Shown one piece after another: positions 36,498 to 46,410 of a DNA stretch of 64,000 bases (position 1 is the stretch's first letter; every line of letters starts with the position of its first letter). The DNA is from Leptospira biflexa serovar Patoc strain 'Patoc 1 (Paris)' (lineage in GTDB: Bacteria; Spirochaetota; Leptospiria; Leptospirales; Leptospiraceae), in the NCBI RefSeq assembly GCF_000017685.1, contig NC_010602.1:186001-250000 (forward strand). Direction: 5' to 3'. Position numbers and translations under genes: made by a program. The notes under the pieces are model-generated. The model was not told where the DNA came from and searched no databases. It saw only the letters and a list, made by a program, of their open reading frames with translations.

Positions 36498-37427
36498 ATG
36501 AAGTTACAAAAAAATGGATTTCGAAATCAAATCCAAAATCAACAAGGAAACCAAATCCAATCACGTAATCTTAATTGCAATTGCGATCGCAAAAACGAAA
36601 TTCCTTTCATCAAAAGTAAAAGGGAATCTCTGGTTTTATTCATCCTAATCGTATTGTTTCTATTCACTCTCTGCAAAACTCCAGAAGTCAAAAAAGCCCC
36701 AGTTGTGGTTGTGGAAGAACCGAAAAAAGTAGAGCAAGTAGTCGAAAAACAAGATCCTAAATTGGCTTTTTTGGAAAGTATCGAAGACGGAAGGGAACTT
36801 CCCGATTCTGACAAATGGAAAGTAGAACAATATGATGCCTTTAATGAAGATACATTTCCTTCTTACGGGCCAGCAAATGCCACGATTGATTTTGCAAAGG
36901 TCGATTATCCTCTGTTAAATGCTGCTATTTTTTATGTAACTTCCAAAGAAAGAAAACAATTAGGACTCCGACCATTTAAATATTCAGAGCGATGTGAACA
37001 AGCAGCCTTTGGACATGCACAAGATATGGTGACCTATGATTTTTATTCGCATAATAGCACTGTGAATGGGAAAGAAACCCTTCGCGATCGATTGGATTTG
37101 GTTGGAATTTCTGAAACGTATTCCGCAGAAAATATCATCAATGCCTTTGGAATCCAATACCAAAGTGGAAGGCCTGTATTTACGCCAGTGCAAAATGGTG
37201 GTCCCTTCTTTAGTTACACCAAAGCTGGCTCTCCGATTCCAAACCATACGTATTTGAGTTTAGCAAAGGCAGTTGTGGAAGTTTGGTTCAATTCACCAGG
37301 TCATAGAAAGAATATATTAAATCCCGAATTCAATTATATGGGTGCGGGAGCATTCTTTTATAAGGATAAAAAATTCTTTGATGTGGACAAAGTGAAAGCT
37401 GTCCAGGTGTTTACAGCAAAACCATAA
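36498..37427 (+). CDS. CAP/SCP domain lipoprotein (second of two)
   Basis: A 309-residue protein with a C-terminal CAP domain (about residues 150-300): QAAFGHAQDMVTYDFYSHNSTV, YSAENIINAFG, VEVWFNSPGHRKNI and NYMGAGAFFY. The Cys in LFLFTLCKTPE marks a lipobox, but it is preceded by an unusually long hydrophilic n-region of about 45 residues with Asn/Gln repeats. A Pro/Val/Lys-rich spacer follows. A TAGGAG site supports the start at 36498. The paralogue at 17214 has no such extension. Confidence 0.85.
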   Translation: MKLQKNGFRNQIQNQQGNQIQSRNLNCNCDRKNEIPFIKSKRESLVLFILIVLFLFTLCKTPEVKKAPVVVVEEPKKVEQVVEKQDPKLAFLESIEDGRELPDSDKWKVEQYDAFNEDTFPSYGPANATIDFAKVDYPLLNAAIFYVTSKERKQLGLRPFKYSERCEQAAFGHAQDMVTYDFYSHNSTVNGKETLRDRLDLVGISETYSAENIINAFGIQYQSGRPVFTPVQNGGPFFSYTKAGSPIPNHTYLSLAKAVVEVWFNSPGHRKNILNPEFNYMGAGAFFYKDKKFFDVDKVKAVQVFTAKP

Positions 37428-37432
37428 GCGAT

Positions 37433-37900
37433 TTACTTAACTGTAACGCCTGCTAGTTTTGTAACAATTTCAAATTCCTTTTTGGTGACAGGTTGGATCG
37501 AGAGTCTCGATCCTTTTTGTGTTACCACCATTTTTTCCAAACCTTTTGTTTGCTTCAAGGATTCCAGTGGAATCAGCTCTTTGAACTTTGTATGAGGTTT
37601 GAGATGGACACCAAACCAACGAGGTTCTGGCCCTTTTAATTTTGGATCAAAGTATTTATGATTGGGATCAAATTGATAAGGATCGGGGCTCGCTTCTTTG
37701 GCGACTTCGGCAATGCCCACGACACCTGGTGGTTCCAATCGGCTATGATAAAAAAGAACCAGATCACCTATCTTCACTTCATCGCGAAGGTAATTACGTG
37801 CTTGGTAATTTCTGACCCCTTCCCAATACGAGAGTTTTTCTCGGATTAGGTCATCGATCGAAAAAACATCTGGTTCTGTTTTAAAGAGCCAATACTTCAT
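37433..37900 (-). CDS. EVE domain protein
   Basis: A 155-residue EVE (PUA-like) domain: [21 protein letters not shown], then YWEGVRNYQARNYLRDEVKIGDLVLFYHS and VVGIAEVAKEASPDPYQFDP. Members recognise modified nucleobases, and eukaryotic THYN1 is a relative. In bacteria it is often a conserved orphan. Its start codon overlaps the ftsH stop by one base, so it is the last gene of the long minus-strand operon. Confidence 0.92.
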   Translation of the reverse strand: MKYWLFKTEPDVFSIDDLIREKLSYWEGVRNYQARNYLRDEVKIGDLVLFYHSRLEPPGVVGIAEVAKEASPDPYQFDPNHKYFDPKLKGPEPRWFGVHLKPHTKFKELIPLESLKQTKGLEKMVVTQKGSRLSIQPVTKKEFEIVTKLAGVTVK

Positions 37901-39852
37901 TAAGCCGAGTAAGCTGGTTTGGTTGCTGAAGTACCTTTTCCTTTTTTGGATCCAATCCCTGATTTTGAAGCAGAGAATTTATCAAAAGAAGGTTGGACAA
38001 TGTCCATGAGTTCCTGTGCATCAATGGTTTCTTTTGCAAGAAGAGCTTTCGCAATGGCATCCAATTTTTTTTGGTTTTTCTTCACTAAGTCACGACCTTT
38101 GTCGAGACAAGTTTGTATGATACGTTTTACTTCTTGGTCAATCATTGCCGCAAATTCTTCCGAGTAAGGTTTACTTGTATGACCATAGTCCCTTCCCATA
38201 AAAGGAGAAGTTTCCCCAGATCCGTAATGAATGGTTCCTAGTTTTTCAGACATACCCCATTCACATACCATACGACGTGCAATGTTTGTTGCTTGTTGGA
38301 TATCATTAGAAGAACCATTCGAAGGATCACCAAAGATCAGTTCTTCGGCAATGTATCCACCCATAGACATCACAATCCGATCCAAACAATAGTTCTTACG
38401 ATAAGAATGTCTGTCTTCCACGGGAAGGGATTGGGTAAGACCAAGTGCACGACCACGTGGGATGATGGTAACTTTGTGAACGGGTTCTGTATATGGCAGT
38501 AAGGTGCCAAGAAGGGCATGGCCTGCTTCATGGTAGGCTGTCATCTCTTTCTCTTTGTCAGAGATGAACATGGACTTTCTTTCTGGTCCCATCATCACTT
38601 TATCGCGTGCTTCTTCGAGTTCTTCTTGGGTCACACGTTTTTTGTTACGACGTGCCGCAAGGAGGGCCGCTTCATTGATCAGGTTGGCAAGGTCAGCTCC
38701 CGTAAAACCTGGAGTCCCACGAGCAATGGAATTGAGAGAAATATCAGAAACTAAAGGTACTTTTTTGGAGTGAACGGCCAAAATCTCTTCACGGCCTTTT
38801 AAGTCAGGAAGGTCCACGATCACTTGTCTGTCAAAACGACCTGGTCGGAGGAGGGCTGGGTCAAGGACATCCGCGCGGTTTGTTGCCGCCATCACAATGA
38901 CACCTTCGTTCATTTCGAATCCATCCATCTCGACTAACATCTGATTGAGGGTTTGTTCTCTTTCATCATGTCCACCACCGAGGCCTGCACCACGAAGGCG
39001 ACCTACCGCATCAATCTCATCGATGAAAATGATACAAGGTGCATTCTTCTTTCCTTGGTCAAAGAGGTCTCGCACGCGCGATGCACCCACACCCACAAAC
39101 ATTTCTACGAAGTCAGAACCAGAGATGGAGAAAAAAGGAACACCAGCTTCACCAGCGACTGCTTTTGCGAGTAAGGTTTTACCAGTTCCTGGAGGGCCCA
39201 CAAGGAGAACGCCCTTTGGAATCCTTGCACCAATGGCTTGGAATTTTTTTGGGTCTTTTAAGAATTCAATGATTTCGAGAAGTTCTACTTTTGCTTCATC
39301 ACATCCCGCCACATCATTGAATGTGACTTTGACTTTTGGGTCTACATTCATTTTGGCACGAGACTTACCAAACGTAAATGCTTTGTTACCCGATGCTTGG
39401 AGTTGGCGCATCATGATGAACCAAATGATTCCCAGTGCAAATAACCAAGGGATGATGCCTGAAACCACACTCCAAAATTTATTTTCTTCTGTGGACTTGG
39501 CAGTGAAACTGAGTCTGGACTTACGAAGTTTCGTCACCAAATCATCGTTCACCTGTGCTACGTTGGTTTTGAATGGTTTTGGTTTATTGTCCTTACTAAT
39601 TTCTGGAATGTACCAACCTTCGATGAGTTCTTTATCGATGATGATTTGTTGTTTTGTGGATAAATCTTTCCCATCTTTGGAAGTGATTTTCCCTATGGGT
39701 TTTTTCCCCTCAATGGGTTCGACCATATTCAAAAAATCGGAATAACTGATTTCGTCGGGTTTACCGGCAAAGTCTTGGCCCTTGTAAACCGTTGCCAAAA
39801 TGACAAGGAATACGAGTAAAAATAGGAATACGGTTTTGATGTTTTTATTCAT
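37900..39852 (-). CDS. ftsH: ATP-dependent zinc metalloprotease FtsH
   Basis: The 650-residue membrane protease has an N-terminal helix, a periplasmic domain, a second helix near residues 130-148, an AAA+ domain (Walker A GPPGTGKT at 219-226, Walker [10 protein letters not shown]) and a zinc protease site HEAGH at 441-445. It degrades misassembled membrane proteins and regulators such as LpxC in other bacteria. The C-terminal tail is Lys/Ser/Gly-rich. It lies 27 bases downstream of the pth-like gene. Confidence 0.97.
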   Translation of the reverse strand: MNKNIKTVFLFLLVFLVILATVYKGQDFAGKPDEISYSDFLNMVEPIEGKKPIGKITSKDGKDLSTKQQIIIDKELIEGWYIPEISKDNKPKPFKTNVAQVNDDLVTKLRKSRLSFTAKSTEENKFWSVVSGIIPWLFALGIIWFIMMRQLQASGNKAFTFGKSRAKMNVDPKVKVTFNDVAGCDEAKVELLEIIEFLKDPKKFQAIGARIPKGVLLVGPPGTGKTLLAKAVAGEAGVPFFSISGSDFVEMFVGVGASRVRDLFDQGKKNAPCIIFIDEIDAVGRLRGAGLGGGHDEREQTLNQMLVEMDGFEMNEGVIVMAATNRADVLDPALLRPGRFDRQVIVDLPDLKGREEILAVHSKKVPLVSDISLNSIARGTPGFTGADLANLINEAALLAARRNKKRVTQEELEEARDKVMMGPERKSMFISDKEKEMTAYHEAGHALLGTLLPYTEPVHKVTIIPRGRALGLTQSLPVEDRHSYRKNYCLDRIVMSMGGYIAEELIFGDPSNGSSNDIQQATNIARRMVCEWGMSEKLGTIHYGSGETSPFMGRDYGHTSKPYSEEFAAMIDQEVKRIIQTCLDKGRDLVKKNQKKLDAIAKALLAKETIDAQELMDIVQPSFDKFSASKSGIGSKKGKGTSATKPAYSA

Positions 39853-39879
39853 GTAAGACTTCCGATGATTAGACTAAAA

Positions 39880-40443
39880 TCAAAGGTGATATTTCTGAAT
39901 CACTTCGTCAATATCCCCCATGGATATGGAACGAATCGCCGCTTCGGCGTCATTGATGATCTGTATCAAACTCAGGTTCTCTAATGGCTCAAAATCTTCA
40001 CGTAAAAAATCTTCTCTTTTTTTCGGATTGAAGCTTGAATTGAGAACACCGATCCGAATGCGGATGAAATTGGGAGAACGTAATGAGACAGAAATCGAGT
40101 TTACCCCGGGATTTGAGTCATTTTCTCCACCTTTCGTGACAACAATTTGGCCCAGTTCCAGTTCTAGATCTTCATGGATGACGACGATGTCTTTGACTTG
40201 GATTTTGAGAAAAGAGGCAATATAAAGGACAGACTCACCAGAGAGTTCGCTGAAGGTTTGTGGTTTGAGTAAAACCACTTCGTCCCCTTCAAAGTCACCT
40301 CGTCCGATGAGCGATTTTTTCTTTTTAGTTTTGATTTCGATGCCAATGTTATTGGCAATGACATCGAGAATCTTAAAACCAATGTTAGATCGATTGTTGT
40401 TATATCTATCGCCAGGATTTCCTAGCCCTACAATTAACTTCAT
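39880..40443 (-). CDS. Peptidyl-tRNA hydrolase homologue lacking the catalytic residues
   Basis: The 187-residue protein aligns along its length with Pth (KLIVGLGNPGDRY opening; ASFLKI and FIRIRIG later) and lies in the usual rplY-pth neighbourhood. However the key positions of E. coli Pth are mostly changed: His20 is Ser19 (NNNRSNIG), Asn68 is Glu66 (TFSELSG), Asp93 is Glu91 (HEDLEL) and His113 is Ser110, while Asn10 and Asn114 persist (N9, N111). These are the catalytic base and most peptidyl-tRNA contacts, so hydrolysis looks impossible by the known mechanism. It may be a regulatory or RNA-binding paralogue, with a true hydrolase elsewhere. The alignment is done by eye from memory. Confidence 0.75.
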   Translation of the reverse strand: MKLIVGLGNPGDRYNNNRSNIGFKILDVIANNIGIEIKTKKKKSLIGRGDFEGDEVVLLKPQTFSELSGESVLYIASFLKIQVKDIVVIHEDLELELGQIVVTKGGENDSNPGVNSISVSLRSPNFIRIRIGVLNSSFNPKKREDFLREDFEPLENLSLIQIINDAEAAIRSISMGDIDEVIQKYHL

Positions 40444-40462
40444 TGGTTCCTAAAAGTAGTTC

Positions 40463-41098
40463 TTACTTCTTAGCGCCTTTTTTAGCAGCTGGTTTCCCTT
40501 TTGCGGCATCAGCTTCTGCTTTTTCAGCACGTTCTGCAGCAAGGATCGCTTTCGTTTTGTTACATGAAGCAACAATTGGATCGCCATTCACTAAAATTTC
40601 CCAAGATTGTGGGTGTGGGAGTTCAGAAACTTTGATCATCATTCCGATGTCAAGTCCGGTCACATCTACAGTGATGACATCAGTCAAATCTTCTGGAGTG
40701 GACTTCACCTTGATTTCGTGAACGAGGTGTTCGAACTGACCACCGGCTTTGGATCCTTTTGCCACACCTGTTGTTTTAATGGCAACAGTGGTTTGGATTT
40801 TTTTGCCAGGAGTTACTTTGTAAAAGTCAATATGACGAATTTGGCCAGTGTGAGGGAATCTTTGGATTTCCTTTACGAAAACTTTTTCCGATTTTCCGTC
40901 GAGTTCAAGGTCAATGAGAGTTGCCTTACGAATCCCGGAGTCGATGAGTTTTTGGATTTCTTTTTCGACAACACTTGCCGATTTTGCCTCACCGCTTCCG
41001 ATGATGTTAGCCGGTACTAAACCTTCCACACGCATTCTTCTGGCAGGACCTTTTCCTGTTGAAGTTCTTGGTTGTGCTTTGATACTGATTTTTTCCAT
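40463..41098 (-). CDS. rplY: 50S ribosomal protein L25/general stress protein Ctc
   Basis: A 211-residue long-form L25 with an N-terminal 5S rRNA-binding domain (SIKAQPRTSTGKGPARRMR, GLVPANIIGSGE) and a C-terminal TL5-like beta domain, ending in an Ala/Lys-rich tail (EKAEADAAKGKPAAKKGAKK). It binds 5S rRNA in the large subunit. It lies 18 bases after prs and 19 before the pth-like gene, the common bacterial order. Confidence 0.95.
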   Translation of the reverse strand: MEKISIKAQPRTSTGKGPARRMRVEGLVPANIIGSGEAKSASVVEKEIQKLIDSGIRKATLIDLELDGKSEKVFVKEIQRFPHTGQIRHIDFYKVTPGKKIQTTVAIKTTGVAKGSKAGGQFEHLVHEIKVKSTPEDLTDVITVDVTGLDIGMMIKVSELPHPQSWEILVNGDPIVASCNKTKAILAAERAEKAEADAAKGKPAAKKGAKK

Positions 41099-41115
41099 GA
41101 TTATGTTCCTTAAAG

Positions 41116-42057
41116 TTATGAAAACAGACTAGAGATTGATTCTTCGTTATGAATCCGCTCGATGGCTTTAGCAAAGAGTGGGGCGATCGAGAGCGTTTTC
41201 AAGTGATTTATTTTTTTGCTCTCGGGAATGACAATAGAATTGGAGAGGACAATCGGATTGAATTTTGCCTCGTTGAGTTTCGAAGGAGCTTCGCCGGAAA
41301 GAACTCCGTGAGAAGCACAACACAATACCGATTTTGCTCCATTTTCGTAGAGGGCAGTGGCTGCCTTCGCAATGGTTCCACCAGTATCGATCATATCATC
41401 AAGTAACAAACAGTTTTTGTCTTTGATGTCACCTATCACATGCATGACGACTGACTCATTTGCTTTGGGTCTCCGTTTGTCGATGATGGCAAGAGACCCG
41501 TTTACTTTTTTCCCAAAATTACGAGCACGTTCCGCTCCCCCAGAATCAGGGGATACAATCACAAGATCATCCATTCCAAGTGAGTTGATGTACTCAGCAA
41601 GAACTGGTGAAAAATACAAATGGTCCACGGGAATTCGGAAAAAACCTTGGATTTGGTCAGCATGAAGGTCCATTGTCAGGACACGGTCAGGACCCACCGT
41701 TTCGATTAAATCGGCCACCATACGAGCCGAAATGGGAACTCTTGGTTCCACCTTTCTGTCTTGGCGACCATACCCATAATATGGGATAACGGCAGTAATG
41801 CGACGAGCAGAGGCCCTTCTTGCTGCATCAATGATGAGTAGAAGTTCCATTAAACTGTCGTTAGCAGGGTAGCTTATGGATTGGACAACAAATACATCGC
41901 GACCACGGACATTCTCTTCGATTTTGACAGAACTTTCTCCATCTGAAAATCGCTTCACAGAGATTTGGCCATTCGGAATCTTTAAGTTTTTGCAGATTTC
42001 TTCTGCTAAAGGTCTATTTGCATTTCCAGAAAATACTACAACTTCGCTAGGATTCAT
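41116..42057 (-). CDS. prs: Ribose-phosphate pyrophosphokinase
   Basis: PRPP synthetase, 313 residues, supplies PRPP for nucleotide, histidine and tryptophan synthesis. Signatures are [10 protein letters not shown], the catalytic-loop region [31 protein letters not shown], and the PRPP-binding [13 protein letters not shown]. Length is standard. Its start overlaps the glmU end by four bases. Confidence 0.97.
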   Translation of the reverse strand: MNPSEVVVFSGNANRPLAEEICKNLKIPNGQISVKRFSDGESSVKIEENVRGRDVFVVQSISYPANDSLMELLLIIDAARRASARRITAVIPYYGYGRQDRKVEPRVPISARMVADLIETVGPDRVLTMDLHADQIQGFFRIPVDHLYFSPVLAEYINSLGMDDLVIVSPDSGGAERARNFGKKVNGSLAIIDKRRPKANESVVMHVIGDIKDKNCLLLDDMIDTGGTIAKAATALYENGAKSVLCCASHGVLSGEAPSKLNEAKFNPIVLSNSIVIPESKKINHLKTLSIAPLFAKAIERIHNEESISSLFS

Positions 42058-42815
42058 ACTCCAACCAACCCATTATCTATATATTGTTTCGCAAGAGCCA
42101 AATCATCGGGAGAATTGATTCCATGGCTTTCTAAAGCATTGGTCAAAGTTTGTGCTCCAACCTTTTTCCCTTCGTTTCGGAAAATTTTGATCACGTCTGT
42201 GAGGTAATATTCTTTTTGTGCGTTATTATTTCCAATTTGTTTTAAGGCACCAAAAAGATCTTCTGTATTAAAACAATAGGTCCCCGTGTTCACTTCATTT
42301 ACGGCTTTTTCTTCGGGGTTTGCATCTTTTTCTTCTACGATGCGTAAGAGACTTCCATCATCGGAAGAACGAATGATCCGTCCGTAACCAGTTGGATTTT
42401 CCATTTTTGCGGAAAGGACAGTGGCGACATATCCATGGGATTTATGGTGTTCGATCAGATTGGAAAATGAAGATGATGATATGAGCGGTGCATCACCGCA
42501 GGCAACAATCGTGTAACCAGTATATGGTGCAAGTTGTTTCTCAGCTGAAATCACAGCATGTCCAGTGCCTAGTTGTTCTGTTTGTTCTGCAAATTCAACA
42601 CCGGGAAAGGATTTTGCAATGTCTGTGACAATGTCTTTGCGATAACCGACAACGACAACCTTGCGGTCTATTCCGGCAGTTTCAATATTACGGAGGACGT
42701 GGAGTAAAAGTGGAGATTCGTTCAGTACAACCGCAACCTTGGGAAGCTCACTCTTCATTCGAGTTCCTTTCCCCGCCGCCAAAATAACAGCAGTTACAGT
42801 ATTATGTGGGTTCAT
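42054..42815 (-). CDS. NTP transferase, GlmU-type N-terminal (pyrophosphorylase) domain only
   Basis: A 253-residue nucleotidyltransferase that matches the N-terminal half of Glm[20 protein letters not shown] (UTP-binding loop), [19 protein letters not shown] and [10 protein letters not shown]. It likely makes UDP-GlcNAc from GlcNAc-1-P for peptidoglycan and LPS. The left-handed beta-helix acetyltransferase half of full-length GlmU (about 456 residues) is missing with an ordinary stop, so GlcN-1-P acetylation must be done by another protein. It lies between the tRNA-Gln gene and prs. Confidence 0.85.
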   Translation of the reverse strand: MNPHNTVTAVILAAGKGTRMKSELPKVAVVLNESPLLLHVLRNIETAGIDRKVVVVGYRKDIVTDIAKSFPGVEFAEQTEQLGTGHAVISAEKQLAPYTGYTIVACGDAPLISSSSFSNLIEHHKSHGYVATVLSAKMENPTGYGRIIRSSDDGSLLRIVEEKDANPEEKAVNEVNTGTYCFNTEDLFGALKQIGNNNAQKEYYLTDVIKIFRNEGKKVGAQTLTNALESHGINSPDDLALAKQYIDNGLVGV

Positions 42816-42842
42816 CGTTCTTTCTATCGGATCTTTTAAAAC

Positions 42843-42918
42843 TGGCTGGCCTGCTAGGATTCGAACCTAGGGAATGGCGATACCAAAAACCGCTGCCTTA
42901 CCGCTTGGCTACAGGCCA
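42843..42918 (-). tRNA. tRNA-Gln (anticodon TTG)
   Basis: Read on the minus strand, the sequence folds as a cloverleaf. The acceptor stem TGGCCTG pairs with CAGGCCA and the discriminator is G. The anticodon stem GCGGT/ATCGC encloses the loop TTTTGGT with anticodon TTG. The T arm is CTAGG/CCTAG around TTCGAAT. The CCA end is encoded (42843-42845). It lies 4 bases after the ispE stop and 27 before glmU, inside a dense operon, so it must be processed from a longer transcript. Confidence 0.95.
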
Positions 42919-42922
42919 GTTT

Positions 42923-43843
42923 CTAAAAAGAGAACGTTCGAAATTCCATTTTCGGGAACCTAAGAGAGACATTGGGAAGGGCTTCGTTTCGTTTCTCTTC
43001 GGTCGGATAAATGCCATAAAGACATGATCCAGAACCAGAAAGAGACGCAAAAATTGCTCCCGACTCAAAGAACCCTAATTTCAATTCCTTTAGTAAGGGT
43101 TGGGTCTGGAAAGCGATTTTTTCAAACTCGTTCTCTAGCCTGTTTTGCAGGTAAACCCAATCCCCGACGTGAAGACTTCGAATTAAATCCTCTGTCAGAG
43201 ATTTCCATACTTCGGAACCATAGGGTTTTTGTAAACTTTTTTGGAGACTTGCGTACATAGAACCGGTAGATAATCCAAAGGGAGGGATGGCCAAAATCCC
43301 AAAACCCTTGGCCAAACGGATGGGTTCCATCACTTCCCCAATCCCAGTCACAAAACAGGCACTCGATTGGAGGAAAAAAGGAACATCCGCGCCGATGGAT
43401 TTGGCAAATTGAATTTGTTCTCCCCGCGAAAGATTCGTATAGGGAAACAGGTGTTGTAATAAAACACCCGCATTGCTACTCCCACCGCCAATTCCCCCTT
43501 CGGGAGGCAGGTGTTTTTGTATTTGGACCTTGATTTCCAAAGCTTCTTGGAAGTAGGGTTTCAGTTTATGAAAGGTTTTGGTGAGGATATTTTGGGAAAG
43601 GTCCCCACGTTCCGAGACAGCTTCAAAAAGGGAATGGCGATACCCTTGTAAATGGTTTGTGGAGTGGAATACAAATCTGGAAACAATTCCTTTTGGTAAG
43701 GACTTGATTTGGATTTCCATGGGATCACCAAAGTCAATGGGAACAAAGACACTTCGGATTTCATGGAGTCCATCTTCCCTTTTATAAGGAATCATCAAAC
43801 CAATGTTAATCTTTGCATGTGCAATCGTTTGCAAAAGAACCAA
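42923..43843 (-). CDS. ispE: 4-diphosphocytidyl-2-C-methyl-D-erythritol kinase
   Basis: A GHMP kinase of 306 residues in the non-mevalonate isoprenoid pathway: [26 protein letters not shown] at the start, the ATP-binding [17 protein letters not shown], and the late [14 protein letters not shown] motif. It phosphorylates CDP-methylerythritol. It begins one base after the WYL gene stop, and the tRNA-Gln follows four bases later. Confidence 0.94.
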
Positions 43844-43844
43844 C

Positions 43845-44798
43845 TTACGTTTCTATCGACTTGTTTTCTTTAGAAAGGGAAATGGATTGTAAATGCAGTC
43901 TGATGGATTCTTTGATTTCATTTGGTTCGGACACAAGAATGGAAGGTCCATATCCAAGTATCGTTTGGATGAGCCAATTTTTATCTCGCAAGGGAGTTTG
44001 GAATTCTCGGAAGGTTGTGTTTTGGATTTGTTTTACGTTTCCTGTTTCATTGAGAGGGAGTTTTAAACTCAAATGATACGAAGCAGAGTCTGTGACCCAT
44101 AAGGTAACATTCGTTTCAGGATCTGAATTTGTTTCAAATTTTTGTTTGAACCCTTGTAAAAACTCAGATGCGGTTTCAGGTAAGTTTGGGTATTCCAAAT
44201 CAGTGATTGTGATATCCAAAATAAAATCCAATCGAAAGGAACGAAACCCCTCTTTTTTTAAATCATATGCCAAAAGGTAAGAATCATTTTCTTCGAGTAA
44301 TAACCAAGGAGCAAGTGTTCTTGTTTCTTTTTCTTTTGTGTTCCGTTTCCAATAAACAATTGTTAGTATTTTTTTGGAGTGAATGGCTTCTTGAACCATT
44401 TTTTTTGTTTTTTGATGAGGTGACCATTCGCCAGATGGTAAGACAGAATCAATTTTTTTTAAGATGGATTGCCGGATCTCTCCGCCTTGGCCTTTTTCAG
44501 AAAGGAGTAACGATCGTAAAGCGGCCCATTCTTTGGGTGATAACGGAAGCGCTGAATCAACTGCAATGGGGAGTCTGATTTTCACCTTGTCCCCATCAAA
44601 GTCTAAGTCTACAGCATCGGTCGGAGAATAGGGATACATCTCAATCATATACAACTCTCCCAAATCTTTTTTGAGAGAGGCGATGGATTTGTGCCCGGTC
44701 ACTCCTTGGATTTCTTCTAATGATAAACCTTCTGGATGAGAAGCCAGAAGGCGGATTAAATTGAGTTTAGAAGCGGCCCGAGCGGTAGAAGGGTTCAT
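43845..44798 (-). CDS. WYL-domain helix-turn-helix transcriptional regulator
   Basis: From the ATG at 44798 the product has 317 residues. A winged HTH ([40 protein letters not shown]) is followed by a WYL domain ([23 protein letters not shown], with [11 protein letters not shown] at its end). WYL domains bind ligands or nucleic acid in regulators of phage defence, DNA damage and metabolism. This start overlaps the upstream stop by one base (TAATG). Its position in a housekeeping operon, rather than next to a defence island, suggests a metabolic role. Confidence 0.85.
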   Translation of the reverse strand: MNPSTARAASKLNLIRLLASHPEGLSLEEIQGVTGHKSIASLKKDLGELYMIEMYPYSPTDAVDLDFDGDKVKIRLPIAVDSALPLSPKEWAALRSLLLSEKGQGGEIRQSILKKIDSVLPSGEWSPHQKTKKMVQEAIHSKKILTIVYWKRNTKEKETRTLAPWLLLEENDSYLLAYDLKKEGFRSFRLDFILDITITDLEYPNLPETASEFLQGFKQKFETNSDPETNVTLWVTDSASYHLSLKLPLNETGNVKQIQNTTFREFQTPLRDKNWLIQTILGYGPSILVSEPNEIKESIRLHLQSISLSKENKSIET

Positions 44799-45970
44799 TA
44801 AACTTCGAGAATCACCTTTAGTTCTTTTGCGTTTGATGCGCATAAAGATTGTTTTTCGATGTTTTTTGCTTTGAGGTGCCCACCAGTCAATCTTTGGCTC
44901 ACAACACTTGGTCCAAAATCAATGATGGTGTTTATGGCACTGTCGTTGAAAATAGGAGCAATCGCCAAATCCCAGTATAGTGGTTCAATGAGTACCATTT
45001 TGAAAAGGATGTCACGAAGGTTTCCATCTTTTTGTAAGTTGTGACCATCAAAGATGCTATACACAGGAACTTTTAGGTCAGCACCAGTGTATGGGAAAGG
45101 AACCACAGAGGCATCTTCTGCATTGAACTTATCAAGAGAAGTTTCCATAAATGGGCAGTGGAAAGGAGCCGTTGTTTTTAAATAGACAAACTTAAATTTC
45201 TTTTCGTCCATCTCTGCTTTCCATTGTTTACGAAATGCGAGTAGAGAAGATGGTAGAGCTGAAAGGATCATCGAATCAGGAGTGTTGTAAAGAGAGATAA
45301 ACACTGTGTCTTGGCCTTTCAGTCCAAGGGAATCATTTGTTTGTTTCACTCTGTCTTCGAGTTCGTCTTTTGAATAACCAATGACCGCAACCATTGGTGC
45401 TGGGTTTTTGTCCCCATTGGCTTCGTTTTCTTTTACGATTTCTTCCGAAACTTGGAAGTTAGGGTAAACCTTTTGTCCGTTGAACCCAAGATAAAAAACA
45501 AATTTTAAAAAGTCAGCGTAAGCCTTTAAGAAATCAGCACCTTCTTTTCCAAGTCCCACGAGGGCAGAAGCAATGACCCCTTGGCTATGACCACTTAACG
45601 CACCTGTTGCTTTCATGAGGTCTGCCGTTGGATAACCACGTTTGGAAACCAAAACATAGTTTGCGATTTGGGTCATAAAGATCCCTGGAACGGAGATGGG
45701 TGCACGTGCGAGGTAATCTTCGTTTGGTGCCGCATCTGGATTTTCGATCCATGATTTGAAATCGAGTCCTTCGCTAAGAAGGGGATTTTTTCCGTCACGA
45801 GCGGCGATTTCACCGAGGGTTTGGAAACTAGTTTCGAAAAATTCTTTTAGTTCAGGTTCTGCATACAATTTTACGAGTTCTTTGAGGTATGGGGAACCCT
45901 GTCCTCCGAATTGAAGGAAAAATTTTTGAGAATTTTGGAGGGTACCGGTAAGGAGTTTTGCCGAAGTCAT
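44798..45970 (-). CDS. FAS-type acyl/malonyltransferase domain protein
   Basis: A free-standing 390-residue acyltransferase resembling the malonyl/palmitoyl transferase domain of fungal and mycobacterial-type fatty acid synthase beta chains rather than ordinary FabD. It opens with FLQFGGQGSPYLKELVKLY, has the nucleophile Ser in ALSGHSQGVIAS and the catalytic His in TAPFHCPFME, and ends with DFGPSVVSQRLTGG. It would move malonyl or acyl groups onto an acyl carrier. It starts the long minus-strand run with the WYL regulator and ispE. Confidence 0.78.
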   Translation of the reverse strand: MTSAKLLTGTLQNSQKFFLQFGGQGSPYLKELVKLYAEPELKEFFETSFQTLGEIAARDGKNPLLSEGLDFKSWIENPDAAPNEDYLARAPISVPGIFMTQIANYVLVSKRGYPTADLMKATGALSGHSQGVIASALVGLGKEGADFLKAYADFLKFVFYLGFNGQKVYPNFQVSEEIVKENEANGDKNPAPMVAVIGYSKDELEDRVKQTNDSLGLKGQDTVFISLYNTPDSMILSALPSSLLAFRKQWKAEMDEKKFKFVYLKTTAPFHCPFMETSLDKFNAEDASVVPFPYTGADLKVPVYSIFDGHNLQKDGNLRDILFKMVLIEPLYWDLAIAPIFNDSAINTIIDFGPSVVSQRLTGGHLKAKNIEKQSLCASNAKELKVILEV

Positions 45971-46087
45971 TGGTTCTTCCTGAGAAATGATTTTTCTGTT
46001 ACCGTACAGAGAGGACTTCTCAGAACAAGGAGAAAATTCCTGGAAGGACTGGCGAAAACTCCCAGGAGATTGATTCGAAACGAAGGT

Positions 46088-46387
46088 TTATGCGGCTTTA
46101 CTTTGTTCTAAATTGGATTTGATGCGTTCGTGGTCTTGGGCTAGGAGGACCGTATTTTCAAAATAGGTCGCAAAATCAATTCTCCCAGAAGCAAAATCTT
46201 CATGGAGAAGGGCTAAGAGAAGGTAGAACATAGATCCTCCTGGTGGTTCCGAATCTAACAATGTGACATAATTCGAAAAGTCTTTTTCAAAGAAAGTGTT
46301 ACTCAGTTTGTCGGCGGGTTTGGAATTTTTTTTAGGAAAATATTCCCAAGATCCACCCCTTCGGGATTTCCACTTTACAATCTCCAA
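46088..46387 (-). CDS. Hypothetical protein
   Basis: A 99-residue protein with no known motif. It begins with basic residues (MEIVKWKSRRGGSWEYFPKK) and ends in a helical segment (FENTVLLAQDHERIKSNLEQ). It diverges from the SSS symporter gene by 23 bases. Codon use resembles its neighbours and the frame is not a shadow of any better frame, so it is likely to be real. Function unknown. Confidence 0.6.
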   Translation of the reverse strand: MEIVKWKSRRGGSWEYFPKKNSKPADKLSNTFFEKDFSNYVTLLDSEPPGGSMFYLLLALLHEDFASGRIDFATYFENTVLLAQDHERIKSNLEQSKAA

Positions 46388-46410
46388 TTCTCGGTTTCCC
46401 TTACAAACCT

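Noticed and set aside
38945..39745. Long open frame antisense to ftsH (266 codons)
   Set aside because: It is the reverse of a well-conserved coding region, with a Ser/Pro/Arg-rich product typical of shadow frames and no recognisable domain.
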